This document shows positions 1-11,186 of a DNA stretch of 64,000 bases, one piece after another (position 1 is the stretch's first letter; each line of letters begins with the position of its first letter). Both the position numbers and the translations under genes were made by a program. The stretch spans positions 8,888,745 to 8,952,744 of the forward strand of contig NC_052404.1 of assembly GCF_009389715.1 (NCBI RefSeq), read 5' to 3'. Source of the DNA: Phoenix dactylifera. Lineage: Eukaryota > Streptophyta > Magnoliopsida > Arecales > Arecaceae. The notes under the pieces were generated by a model. The model was not told the origin of the DNA. It did not search any database and saw nothing but the letters and a program-made list of their open reading frames with translations.

Positions 1-696
1 GTAGTCTTGTTATAATACATTTCTTCATTTTACTAGCACTTTGCTTGTTATCTTTTCTATGTGATCAGGGAGGTAGCCATGCTACTTGCAGAGTCATGGT
101 TATCTCTTCCCAACAGGAGTCAGAGAGATTAGAGAGTAACACTCACCACTGACTGCTGTATTTTACTCACATCCGATCAACGAGTCAAAGCCAGCTGTAA
201 ATTTTCTCTGGCAAAAAATCAGGGGCTTCCACGCACCCTACCTGAGGCTAATCTATGTTGGTCGGATTGACATCTTGTTAGATGTAATTAAGCCTGGGCC
301 TAAAAAATGTGGCTTTACGTGAATTTGGATCAAGCTTGGCTGGCTATTTGCGGCAAAGGTCTCTTAGCTGCACGTGACCTTGAAATAATATGTAAGGAAG
401 AACTGCAGAAGAGGATAGTAATTTTAAGCTGCATGATGACCTCCTATAAGGTAGCCCGATTTAGTGTAAGCCTATCCTGTGTTCAAGTTAATCATCTTAA
501 GAGTTTATGAAGACAGTAAAGCTTGTTTTAGCATCCTTCAGCATCATGGAGTAGAATGTCTCTGCATTTTTTTATGGTTGTTGCTTCTGGTATGCTGGAA
601 ATGGATGAATTCCTTGTCTTATTTCAACGATAACACTTCTCCCTGGGCCTTTCTCTCAACAAAGCCCATTGATGACTATTTTTGATCTCTCTGCAG
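1..696 (+). other. intron of the bZIP gene
   Basis: This is the intron before the last bZIP exon. It ends in a pyrimidine-rich stretch and the acceptor CTCTGCAG at 689-696. The short open frames here (307-510, 479-685) have no family resemblance. I found no earlier bZIP exon, so the basic region and most of the leucine zipper must lie left of position 1. Confidence 0.6.
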
Positions 697-1052
697 CACT
701 GAATGAGGCACTAAAGCAGGAAGTTGAGAGACTCAAGATAGCAACAGGTGAAATATCAAATCTTGGTGAGACATATAAGATGGGACCACAACATGTGAGC
801 TATAGCACTCCATTTTACATGCTTCCCCAACAACAAGAAGTCCACCACGATGGCATTCAATTTCAACCCCAATTCCAGCAATCTCAGCCCAATGTCTCAA
901 ATCACCAGTTTGCCCACCCCGCAGCCCTTCCAGATATGATGCAGCAAGATCCCCTCGGAAGACTACAGGGATTGGATATCAGTAAGGGTTCTCTTATCGT
1001 GAAATCAGAGAGTTTTTCGATTTCTGCTAGCGAAAGCAGCAGCACCTTCTAA
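697..1052 (+). CDS. bZIP18: group I bZIP transcription factor, last exon (partial)
   Basis: This is the C-terminal exon of a DNA-binding transcription factor of the RF2a/VIP1/PosF21 class, which acts in the nucleus. It opens with the end of the leucine zipper: ALNEALKQEVERLKIATGE follows the acceptor at 696, and the first Ala codon is split across the intron. Next comes a Gln- and His-rich stretch (FYMLPQQQEVHH, then QFQPQFQQSQ), typical of the activation region in this class. The end is Ser-rich (SISASESSSTF), followed by TAA. The family is usually about 330-370 residues in four exons, so about 118 residues are visible here. The symbol rests on the class plus the expansin and macrodomain neighbours, which matches my memory of Arabidopsis At2g40620. 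The class call is firm; the exact orthologue is inference. Confidence 0.85.
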
Positions 1053-2460
1053 GCAGGCCTACCCAACAAGCAACACATTTATTAGATTTTGGTCCATAGA
1101 GCTTTGCTGGCTCTATTTTTCATTACATTTTTTCAATTAATTGGAAATTGTTTGTTTTAAATCCAGGATTGTAAGCTTTCTTCCCCTTCTTAGTCCAACT
1201 CGCAAAATTTTTTTGGTGTGTTATTGATGAGTTCTGACATGTTCTGTTTGTTCGACATCATGTTATGCGCAAATGAGCATTGTATTTGTGCGAACGAGAG
1301 GGTTTGAGAGTTGTCCCCACAAATCATGTATCTCTTTTTTTTAAAAAAAACATTATTTTGGTTCCTATTCTCTATAGTTTTTGCTGCACCCTGCTTGTTA
1401 TGTTCCTTTTCTGCCATCTTTTTCCCCCTTATTTTTAGGATGAAGGACCAAAGTTCCAATACTTATATGACAAGCGTACAGCTGAGCTCCAAAATGTTCT
1501 TCAAATTCTGCTTGCATTCCTTGTTTTAGCTGCACAAGGCTGTTCTCTGTCCTGCTTCTGTTGGAACTTTAATTGAAAGCTTTTTCATTCTTTGCGGCTA
1601 CACAGCTTGAAAAATCTCTTGATGATGCTCATTAACAATCGTTACTGTTGGATTTGTTATTTGTTTTACCATGAATGGAAAAGATTGATTCGTTGATTTA
1701 GACGATGGGCATGTAGAGTTAGGATGGAAGTTAATGCTTCTGAAAGGTGGGTTGCTCTTTTATCCCCAACAATGGAGTGGGGAAAGCTGTGGTAATGTTC
1801 ACAAGCTCACATCAACTCCTTCAAGCTTGCTTCTTTCCAGATACCCAGACATACACTTGCTTACCGGAAACCTCAGAAAGCCAATGATTAAAGAGGAAGT
1901 TGATATTTGACCAGAAAAGAAAATTAATTTGATCATTTTCTAACCCTCCACCATCCAGTATGCCCCTTGCACGTAAATGAGGTAGTTTGTAAAAGCTTGT
2001 ATTGTTATTCAATATTTGGTATGTGTCCTGCTGCTGTATCAGCTGTTTTTGTTGTAAGCATGGATCCTCTGCGGTGCACCATAGAGTTTGGTACGGTGCT
2101 CGATGGTTGCTATCAAAAGATAAAAAATTATCAAATAATATGCACCATATACGATACATAAGGACATCTTCTTTGATAGTCATCCATTTTTTAATGGTGG
2201 CCATTGAATGCTTCTCACATGCCGGGCAATATGGTATTGGACTATTTGTTCGTTGCTGACTATTTTTCTATAATCAATTTTAGAAATAAATTTTCTTTCT
2301 ATAAATAAACTTAAAAATTCAATATCATAGAAAGAAAAAAATTCAGCTCTTTATGCATGCCTTCTGTCCCGTGTATGAAATTTTAATGACCCTAGAAGAC
2401 TTCTCTTCCTCTTGGAGCTTTTAAATGCGGAGAGAATGGGTTGGTCCGCAAGCATACTGC
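1053..2460 (+). other. 3' UTR and downstream flank of the bZIP gene
   Basis: This stretch is AT-rich and holds no gene I can support. The transcript probably ends somewhere in the first few hundred bases. A possible acceptor (TTTTTAGGATG near 1440) would allow a spliced 3' UTR, but I cannot confirm it. Open frames on both strands between 1190 and 2259 look random. Confidence 0.4.
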
Positions 2461-2468
2461 CGCCTATT

Positions 2469-3024
2469 TAGGGGTGGCAATCGTGTTGGGTCGGATCACA
2501 TGCAGGTCAGGTCAGAAAATCATAAACCTGAACGCGATCTGTTTATTAAACATGTCAGAAATTACAACCTGAACCTGTCATGTTTAATAAACATGTAACC
2601 CGACCTGACCCGACCTGTTTAACCTGTTTAATAAACAGGTAACCTGTTTGCCCAATCCAACCCGACCTGTTTAACCTGTTTGCCCAACCCGATCCGACCC
2701 GTTTAACCTGTTTAGACCTGTTTAACCTTCTCAACCCATCCTGTTTAACCTGTCCAACTCGACATGTTTAGATCTGTTTAGTCCCGTTTAATCTGTTTAG
2801 ACCTGTTTAACCCGTTTAGACCTGTTTAACCTGCCCAACAGTTAAACGGGTTAAACGGTTTAAACGGATCAGACACCTAAAATCCGTATCCAACCCAATT
2901 AATAAACAGGTTAAACAGATCGACCTGTTTACGATTCAAACCTGTTTAGGCCAAACTCAAATCTGTTTATGGCGGGTCGAACACGGGTCCGGTTGACAGA
3001 TCGGGTCATATTTTGCCATCCCTA
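2469..3024. mobile_element. non-autonomous hAT-type element with CTGTTTAACC repeats
   Basis: The ends are inverted: TAGGGGTGGCAA at 2469-2480 and its near complement TTGCCATCCCTA at 3013-3024, 11 of 12 matching. The flanks are CGCCTATT (2461-2468) and CACCTATA (3025-3032), 6 of 8 matching, as expected for a decayed 8-bp hAT target duplication. The interior is dense with degenerate copies of CTGTTTAACC and GACCTGTTTA on the plus strand, and a few on the minus strand near 2840-2870. There is no transposase, so any movement would have needed an autonomous relative. Confidence 0.75.
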
Positions 3025-4389
3025 CACCTATAACATATAGAGTCTCGGTAATGTTTGATGTTAAGTAGATAAATGGCTTTTTGTAGAGATACGTTTTTAG
3101 ATTCCCAACTAGTCAGTATCGAGTGCTCTTAATTACTATCATCATCTTATCCATTTATAATATTTTTAAAATCCTTTCTTCTAAAATGCACAAATTTTGT
3201 CCACTAGGGCTTAATTTCCCTAACAGCATGATGTACATTTTTCGGTCATAATAATGTTGTTAAAAGACCTGAATAAATGACTCATCTTAGCAAACCAAGA
3301 TAGTCTTAATATAAATTTACGTGGATGCATTTTGAGGCTGATGATTCTATTTCCTCTGAAGAATTGTAACATCTAGCATGGATAATTTACCAACTTGCTT
3401 ACTATATAACAAATCTATGTGTTTTGTGCATCTGCCAAACATTTTAAGCATCCTACATTCCTACCCTTCACTTGGGTACATTTGCTAGCTAGTTGTTGCA
3501 TTAAGAGGGAGTTTTCAATGCACAGGGCTCTCGCCTTCTGGAGTTCTAGAGAGAATCAAGTATATACAGCCTTATTTTTTATGTATAGAAGTTATTTCTA
3601 TCTTTTAAATTTATAATATTTATGTCATAATGGCGCAATCTTATTGTGATACCAAATCCTGCCCTTAATAAGTAGTAGCTTGAGTTTACATAATTTTTTT
3701 TTATCATCTCATACCCCAAGCTACCTAACCTTCTTCTGCTATTATTTTAGGCCCTTGCTTTTAAAATAAGGTAAAAGTTCATTGCTTCAGCTTTTATACT
3801 TACTTGCATTTGTACGAAAGCCCCATTATCTTACAATACAACTGAGAAAAGATCGAAAGAGATTGACTCTCTCAAACTTAGTTTCACTGGATTCCTGTTC
3901 CAATCTCCCAAACTGAAGATCATCATCTACCAATCAAATGGGCACATATCTATATCACTATATGTACGTTAGGTAATTAAATAAGATATGCCTTCTTGCG
4001 AGCTTCACTTGTTTTGCATGATAATACATTTGACACATGAAAGCGGCTCGCTTTGTTAATGAAACAATATTTAAAAGACATTCTAAGTCGGCATATCCAT
4101 CATGAGATCCATGAAATTCCAAAAACAAAAATACCAGAGATCACCCTGCTACTGCGGTTCGTAATTTGGTGATTGATTGAGTGGTACTTGAGATCTAAAT
4201 TAACTGACATCATTTATTCCTTCCTCTCGTGCACTGCAAAACCCGTGACTGCGCTATGAAACCAGTAAATTGAGCAGCGAACACCAAAGAGGGAGGGAGA
4301 GCGAGAATCGAGCAATGAATGAATGGATGAGCCCATCTCAACTCGTAACTACGAGAAAAGCCAGCTTGATAATGTGGACCCACACCACT

Positions 4390-4395
<6 letters not shown>

Positions 4396-4448
<53 letters not shown>
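4396..4448. repeat. (AT)n microsatellite
   Basis: About 26 uninterrupted AT units. They create a false open frame with a run of alternating Tyr and Ile. Confidence 0.97.
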
Positions 4449-4452
<4 letters not shown>

Positions 4453-4915
4453 CTAATCTTCTTTTCTCCTTTTCATACAAGGTCCGGATCTACCTTCACC
4501 ATCGGCTAGCTCTACCCTCTAAGTGAAAACTCACTAGGGTTACTCGATCAACCCGTAGAACTTCATACACATCAAAGTATTGATCTGTCTTATCTAGCCA
4601 CTCATACGGTCTCCTTCACTGGACTTTGGAAAACTAACCTTGAAAATCCGCTGCTCATGCTCCTCAACAAACCTCCTCCCTTGGAATTTTTTTGATTTTT
4701 TTTTGGATATGTCCGTCTTAGAACTATATAAATCATTCGCTTAAAAAAAAAAAAAAAAAAGTTAGGCAGGGTTGAATCAAGCATAGAAATGGAGGAGAGA
4801 AAGAAAGGAAAAGCCATTTTTAAGGCACAACCACCTATTTAATGGGGGCAGAGTACATAACTGTAGGATATCTCAAATTGCCAAATTGGGTGACATCCCA
4901 ACGGCTATGCTCCCA

Positions 4916-4936
4916 CCCCCCCCCCCCCCCCCCCCC
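4916..4936. repeat. poly-C tract followed by A-run
   Basis: A run of 21 C followed by AAAA. The length is likely to be unreliable in any assembly. Similar C-then-A tracts occur at 42727 and 43194. Confidence 0.95.
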
Positions 4937-5464
4937 AAAACGTTTCTTGCATGATTCCAAGCCAGGATCATTGCAACGGGCCCCCACCACATGGGTGCTT
5001 GGGCCCGCCACCGGCTTCCAAGGTTTGAATGCCATCGCAAGGTGAAGAGAGGAAGTAGAGCGCATGTGGCCTGTCCCTCTCGCACTTGCCGTCTCCTGTT
5101 GCTTAGCTTCCTCTCATGGAAAGCAACCTCCTCTCATCCATAGGCTTCGGTCCGCCGGACTAGGAGACAGCCCCTTGCTGGGCCATTTTCCTCGGCGCCT
5201 AACCGACAGCCCAACGGGACAAAGCTCACATGTCCTGCGGGCTGTTCTTAAGTTTGAGTTGGGTCTAAGATATTGATCTCTTGGGCATTGAGGATCGCTA
5301 GTCTTGATCTTGGTATCCCACGTACGAAAAAAAAGGTTGCAGCGTTATTGTACAATTTGGCTAAATGATAGCGCAAAAAAGATAAGGAAAAGTGAAAAGA
5401 TGTGGGCCACTATATGAAGAATGTGGGAGGAAGAAAGGGAAAATTCGAGTCTAACTGAGAAAAG

Positions 5465-6249
5465 ATCTTGATGGTCAAATTGGAACGCAATTCAACTTAA
5501 AAGCTTATGCTGGTAAATTTTGCATGTAATTATCTATATCACTACATCTTACTGATTATTTCATATGAGTCTTGTTAATATTACCACTTGTCCTATAAGC
5601 TTAACTTTATAGGATGATGTAGATTTATTTATATGTTTTATATTTTTTTACACTTTTCCTCACATATGGGCCGGACTTTTTTTTAATGGGTGAGCCTAAC
5701 ATGTGAAATTTTTAATAATGGGGCTAAAAAGTGCGGAGACATAAATCAAACTCAGAACCTCTGCTCTGATACTATGTTAAAATTACAACTGATTCTATAA
5801 GTTTAAATTTATAAAATGAGGTAGATTTAATTATATATTTTATATTTTCTTAAGTCAATCTCAATACATAATCCTTAACAAGAGCCACACTGTACTTCGA
5901 CTAGCGTGTCTCCTTTCCAATCCAAGAGTTTCACTTTATCCTTATAAGAGTCTACTTTTTATCAGCACACCTTAGCTATCACAACTCAAGCTCTGTCAGC
6001 TCATATGCTATTATTATTCACAAAAGCCACCAATTCGAGCAATGTTGCAGCTTCGAAATTTTGCCCAAGATTGTCCATCTTAGGCTCTGTAGCACTTGTT
6101 GGGAAGAAAAATTCTTGGCATGCAAGTTGGAACCTTATTCAACCTAAAAGTTTAAACCATTAAATTTTTGGTTTAATGATCTATATCAATCCATCTACCT
6201 TCTATCAATTATTTTATATAAGACTAAACCTCACATGTGATCCTCAACA
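5465..6249 (-). mobile_element. outer TRIM-type LTR element, interrupted by a second TRIM
   Basis: A terminal repeat of 153 bp lies at 6097-6249, with TGTTGGG and CTCAACA at its ends. A diverged copy lies at roughly 5465-5572: both share the series TTGGAAC, ATTCAAC, AAAAG and ATCTATATCA in the same order. To the left of the right-hand repeat is GGCTCTGTAGCACT (6083-6096). This resembles the complement of the primer site TGGTATCAGAGC used by many plant LTR elements, so the element reads on the minus strand. There are no genes inside, as is normal for TRIMs. It is old, judging from the divergence of the two repeats. Confidence 0.6.
5573..5880 (-). mobile_element. inner TRIM-type LTR element
   Basis: The right terminal repeat is about 106 bp (5775-5880), begins TGTTAA and ends TTAACA. 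A diverged left copy begins TGTTAATATT at 5573 and runs to about 5660. GCTCTGATACTA at 5763-5774 lies directly beside the right repeat; it is the complement of an initiator-Met tRNA primer site. The whole element is only about 308 bp. It has no coding capacity, which fits a TRIM, and sits inside the left terminal repeat of the outer element. It is a fossil of moderate age. Confidence 0.7.
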
Positions 6250-6656
6250 AAATATCGCTACTCAGTTTGAATGTATGGCATATTTATCTTAAATGCTCCT
6301 AGCATATGTTGTCATCTTGTTTGGGGAAAATAAAGGGGACATGTATCATGAATTCCATTTGTCTAATATCAATAGATCTAGTTTTAATGAGAACTTTAGT
6401 GATCACGTTTCCCTTGCAGTCAATTTGGTAGGAACACATCTAGGTCAACAAGCACGACTAGATTTCTCTAAACCCTAGAAGCACATGCATGATCTGAAAA
6501 AGATCATTAGGTAATGTCAAACAAGATATTTCTACATTCTAAAGGAAAACTAGCAATTTCCTCCAAAAAAAAATTAGTTCTTCAGTAATTCTGATCTTCA
6601 TACTATTTATTGTGGCTTGCATCGGAGCAAATTTTAATATTAATACCAACCTATTA

Positions 6657-6660
<4 letters not shown>

Positions 6661-6710
<50 letters not shown>
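6661..6710. repeat. (TC)n microsatellite
   Basis: About 25 TC units. The run of Arg and Glu in the open frame at 6539-6847 on the minus strand is a by-product of it. Confidence 0.97.
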
Positions 6711-6714
<4 letters not shown>

Positions 6715-7240
6715 GATCCAAAATCCTAAAGTTTTGTAGCTCACGTGGCATGGTTTGCAAGCCTACAAAAGAACGATAGGCAGGCCGCAAGGCCCGGGAT
6801 TTCATGTACTCGTAACGTGGTGGGTCATGCTTGCATTGGCTTTTCACGTGTATGTATGCAATATCCTATGCCAAAATATAGGAGAATAATTGAAACTAGA
6901 AATCGAACCTTCCTTGATAAGAATATCAATATAGTTACTCCTTAACCAATGATTTGTATACTTTAAATAACACATCTAATGATAACTCCCCAGACAATAT
7001 TTGATATAATGTAGCAACCCCAACCTCAGTGCCCAATTAAGTATCCTAAAGTTACGTCTCATGATAATGGGAAGATTCGCTCGAGGAACACGTATGGCTA
7101 ATTTCAGTACTTCAACCATAAGATTTCCAACATGGTGTGCTCAATATACTGATTGGCCGACAATGGAATTACCCTCATGCGTTTTGCACTTTGGTTCAAA
7201 AATTCTATGTTGACATATAGTACAACATTTTGGAAGTACT
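6711..7240. other. intergenic, no gene seen
   Basis: AT-rich unique-looking sequence with no gene or repeat signature that I can support. Confidence 0.4.
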
Positions 7241-7249
7241 AAAATAAAG

Positions 7250-7717
7250 AACAAGCTCAAACGAATTTAAGTGTGAATTTTGATGGGAGCCTGCCAAATG
7301 GCAGCGACAGGGCGACACTCTTTTGAGGCATTAGCTATTGGGGCGGTGCTCAGAACAGTGTGGAAGAATATTTTCTATGCAAGATAGGTGTTAGGGGCTG
7401 GATGCATCATCCTTAAGGGAGACTCAGGTGTGGTGATTGAGTGGATACTAAATGAGAAGAGGAGGAGATCAGAACATCCACTCCTAGGCAACATACAATG
7501 GTTGGTGAGGGAGTGTGATGCCTTTTAGGCCGTGCATGTTTACCAAAAGGTGAACGGAGCTGCTGACTAGGTCGCCTCCTATGCTGCACATCATTTCGGT
7601 AAGTTTCTCTGGACTCAGAGTTCTACTGTTTCTTCTTCACTGAGCTGTCTTCTCTCTCTTGACACTGCTGATTAGGCTCACGCTAGATTAGTGTGAGCAG
7701 CCGATGTACCAAAAAAA
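7250..7717 (+). mobile_element. LINE 3' end with RNase H remnant
   Basis: A broken frame reads VNFDGSLPNGSD, then ILKGDSGVVIEWIL, then VYQKVNGAAD and VASYAAHHFG. These are the successive motifs of the RNase H domain at the end of many plant L1-type LINEs. The frame has several stops and shifts, so the copy is dead. It ends in GATTAGTGTGAGCAGC and a short A-run (7711-7717), which looks like the genuine 3' end. The reverse transcriptase part is absent, so this is a 5'-truncated insertion. A similar RNase H region is at 60340 and a similar tail at 53521. Confidence 0.75.
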
Positions 7718-9470
7718 GTATGAAATCCCAAGAGTGGAGATAGTTCCTGTCATAGAAAACTAAGAGGGGGGAAGATAAGGTAATGCATCATAAACATAGG
7801 CATTTAATAGATAATCTCGGTTTAACTTTTAGGGAGGCTATTGATAACAAAAATAAACTGGCTAGTTGATGATCCAATGAGTGGTCAGCCAAGTTGAGCA
7901 GGAATTTCACATAGATTAGAAAGCTATGCAGGTGGAGGCAATTAGAAAATTTTAGAAGAATATCCCTTGACTTTATTTTGGATGGCCCACTTACCTTGAT
8001 TGCCAAAGTAACAAGCGGAGCGCAGAAGGTGTGAATAAAGTTACACGTCATGAAGCTACTTGTCACGGTTAACCGGCGCAGGAGCAACTGCCCTCTATTT
8101 ATTGTGCCAACGTACCACGTCAGCTGCCAATTAAAAAAATAGTGCCTATGTGAACGAACCGTGCGTGCCACCTATTATGATGACTCATGGGCTTCATTCA
8201 TAGGCATACATAAATGAGCGATTGATAGCACATGCACGACTACATGGTACATACCTAATTAGTTAGCGTTATCTTTATGAATATTTTTCTATCCACGAAA
8301 ACTCCTTATTTTTTTTTTCTTTGCTAACACGAAAAATAAATATTAGAAACCACAAAACTATGGTGGCCTATCGAAAGAATGACGCGATAAAAATATCACC
8401 AAAATTCAGAAGTAATTTAAAAAGATATGTATATTACAAATAAATTGAGGCTACATTTTAGAGTGATGGATTCCTTCGTGGCTTGTGCATAGGTGAACAT
8501 GCAACACTAGAGGCAGTAACAGTAGCAATACATAATATAAATAATTCATGAAAGATTTGAAAAACTTATTAATGAATGATTTGTCAAATCCTTACATCTT
8601 TCAAATGATGATTCGATCATTTAAGAGTAATCTAAAGGATCGTTGAAGCAACACAAAAAACATGGCTAACTAGAGAATGCCTCAACAATTCTAAGAACAC
8701 AATTACTGCTTAAATTGATAGAATTATAGAATATACATCTTGCTTGAAGAAAGAGATAAGACCATAGATCGATGCTAATCATTAGATAAGACTCATTAAT
8801 CTGCCCCATTCCTCGTTATCTAGCATTCTATGCAAAAAAAGTTATTGCTCTTGTGCCATTATTTAGGATGTTCGAATAACATAGTTCAAAATGCATTTTG
8901 TGACCTTTCTTTTTTTTTTTTTTTGATAAGTCCATAATATTTATAAAATGATAGACTGTCCCAACATATATAGTAATTATAATTTTATCTTTCCCACCTC
9001 AAATTAAATACGATCGTATGCTTCCTCAACGTAATACATCCGATGTGCAGGCCTCTACCAACTATTTGGTAAGCACAAATTTCATTTAATTGTGCAGTTG
9101 CATAAAGTTCGCTTGATAGCTTATGTTATATTATTGTTTGCAACATGTGTGTATATATATATATATATATATATCCAAGCCTCCCCTGTATCCATATATT
9201 TAGGGAGATTTGTGCATATTTATCAATATCACATTTTTTTTATGGCGGTGGAAAATTGGACCGAGACACGGAGTGGAGATTCCTTGGAAGGAGGTGCATG
9301 TGCGTGAGGGGCCCGAACTGGGCTCAGCGGTTGGTACTTCGCCCGGAACATTTGCATGTGCGCTTGATTTCTATAATCGCTGCAATCCGTTCCAAGCCTT
9401 TGCCCGGGCCCAAGCGTGACACCAACCTACTTCGTCCCTTTATACGAAGAGCGAGAAGCAACCGACCCCA
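7718..9470. other. intergenic, upstream of the expansin
   Basis: No supported gene. The 127-codon frame at 7788-8171 (minus) has no family features that I recognise. An (AT)n tract lies at about 9149-9174. Confidence 0.4.
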
Positions 9471-9485
9471 CCCACCTCCTCTCCT

Positions 9486-9493
9486 CTATATAT
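9486..9493 (+). promoter_or_regulatory. TATA box of the expansin gene
   Basis: CTATATATAGG lies about 90 bases before the expansin start codon in a CT-rich setting. Transcription would be expected to begin near 9515-9525, leaving a short leader of about 60 bases. Confidence 0.7.
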
Positions 9494-9578
9494 AGGCCTG
9501 AACTCCCTCCCCTTCGTCTTCACCAACCAGGCAGCAAACACCTCCCATTCCTCCCCCATTCCTTGGTAGTCCTCTCAA

Positions 9579-10571
9579 ATGGCGTCCCCAAGGTGCTTGC
9601 TCTCGAATTCCGTCCTCTCCTCCTCCTTCTTATTCTTCTCTTCCTTGTGTTTCTTTGCATCGCAAGCCTCGGGGGACTCCGGATGGCAGAACGCACACGC
9701 CACGTTCTACGGCGGTGGCGATGCCTCCGGCACAATGGGTGAGTTGATCCGACGTTCTCTGGGATAACCAGACTTACTTGTCTCGCTGTTTTAGCTGCTC
9801 GCCAACTTCTCCTCATCGGTACGGTTTGGTGTTGTGGCTGCAGGGGGGGCTTGTGGATATGGCAACCTCTACAGCCAGGGCTACGGGACCAACACCGCGG
9901 CCCTCAGCACCGCGCTCTTCAACGACGGGCTCAGCTGCGGCGCGTGCTACGAGATGCGGTGCGCCGACGACCCCAAGTGGTGCCGCCCGGGCTCCATCAT
10001 CGTCACCGCCACCAACTTCTGTCCCCCGAACTACGCCCTCTCCAACGACAACGGCGGCTGGTGCAACCCTCCCCTCCAGCATTTTGACCTCGCCGAGCCT
10101 GCCTTCCTCCAAATTGCCCAGTACCGGGCCGGCATCGTCCCCATCTCCTTCCGCAGGTGAGCATTAAATACGGAACCGATCTCTTAATCAAGCAGTAACT
10201 CGGAAGTGTTTGTAGTACTTTATAAGTGATCGACTTTATGAACAGCTACTGTATATATATACCGTAGGGTCCCCTGCGCGAAGAAGGGAGGGATCAGGTT
10301 CACCATCAATGGCCACTCCTACTTCAACTTGGTTCTCATCAGCAATGTCGCCGGGGCCGGTGACGTGCATGCGGTGTCGATCAAGGGGTCGAAGACCGGG
10401 TGGCAGGCCATGTCGCGAAACTGGGGCCAGAATTGGCAGAGCAACGCCTACCTCGACGGCCAGAGCCTCTCCTTCCAGGTCACCACCAGCGACGGGAGGA
10501 CCGACACCAGCTCCGACGTCGTGCCGGCCGGTTGGCAGTTCGGCCAGACCTTTGAGGGAGGCCAATTCTAG
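9579..10571 (+). CDS. EXPA8: alpha-expansin, complete
   Basis: It is secreted to the cell wall, where it loosens cellulose-xyloglucan contacts without cutting them. Exons are 9579-9738, 9844-10156 and 10268-10571, giving 258 residues, the usual family length. Residues 1 to about 31 form a hydrophobic signal peptide. The six-stranded barrel domain follows, with GGACGYGN (54-61), CGACYEMRC (85-93), [10 protein letters not shown] and the family signature HFD at 133-135. The C-terminal cellulose-binding domain has the expected Trp series ([15 protein letters not shown]) and ends GQTFEGGQF. The conserved Cys residues I expect are present. The start is the first ATG after a good TATA box. The EXPA class is certain. 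The number 8 rests on the neighbouring bZIP and macrodomain genes and my memory of At2g40610, so it is inference. Confidence 0.95.
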
Positions 10572-11186
10572 GCCTCGCATTGCTAAGGGTCTCAAGAGTT
10601 TGGGGTTAGGGAGGGAGGCCTCTCTCTCTTTGAGAGAGAGGTTTGGGCCTGGTTGAATGCTGAGGTGGCTTTATTAGCACCCGCTGAGAAGGCCTAAATA
10701 GTAAACGTATTAGAGATAGACGTTTGTCATTGTTTCTTGTTGCAAATTTAGATTGAATGCCTTGTGGCGATTAAGAAATATAGGCCTTGGGGGTATAGAA
10801 TGGGAATCCTCAACGTAGAATATGATTGTGTGGAGGATGTTATATCAATTGCAGGCAAGCATGATGCTTGCCTTGTCTATTTCAAGCATCATATTTGTAA
10901 CCGATAATTATTCTCTAATAAGAATAAGCAATTTGTTTATTGCAGCAGTAGATTGTTTAGTTGTTATTATATTATTTCTTTTTTCTAAGGATCTTCTGAC
11001 AAGGCCCAGAAGCCGTGCTTCAGGAATAACATGTCGGCCTTAACCTGACCCGTTTGCACAACAGGTTTGTTCAAATTTGGTTTTCTGGTCGGGCGCTAGT
11101 TGGACCTGAATTTTATTATGAGATATGTGGGATGATACACAGCGCGTCGATGCCCATGCTCAATTGATGATAACATATTTGTGCAT
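10572..11186 (+). other. expansin 3' UTR and downstream flank
   Basis: It begins with a GA/CT-rich stretch (10600-10650) and becomes AT-rich. No gene is seen. The transcript end is probably before about 10930. Confidence 0.4.

Larger units (their letters stand above)
3033..5464. other. intergenic, no gene seen
   Basis: Apart from the simple repeats listed separately I see nothing here that can be called a gene. A GC-richer patch at 4900-5300 has open frames on both strands, but none resembles a known family and the frames around the C-run are composition artefacts. It may be an old repeat fragment. Confidence 0.4.

Noticed and set aside
4323-4526. Open frame with alternating Tyr-Ile run
   Set aside because: Artefact of the AT microsatellite.
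6539-6847. Open frame with Arg-Glu run on the minus strand
   Set aside because: Artefact of the TC microsatellite.
7788-8171. 127-codon minus-strand frame
   Set aside because: No recognisable motif, no promoter or splice context, and AT-rich intergenic composition. Probably chance.
9778-10167. Long frames overlapping the expansin exons on both strands
   Set aside because: Shadows of the GC-rich expansin exon 2; they lack family motifs.
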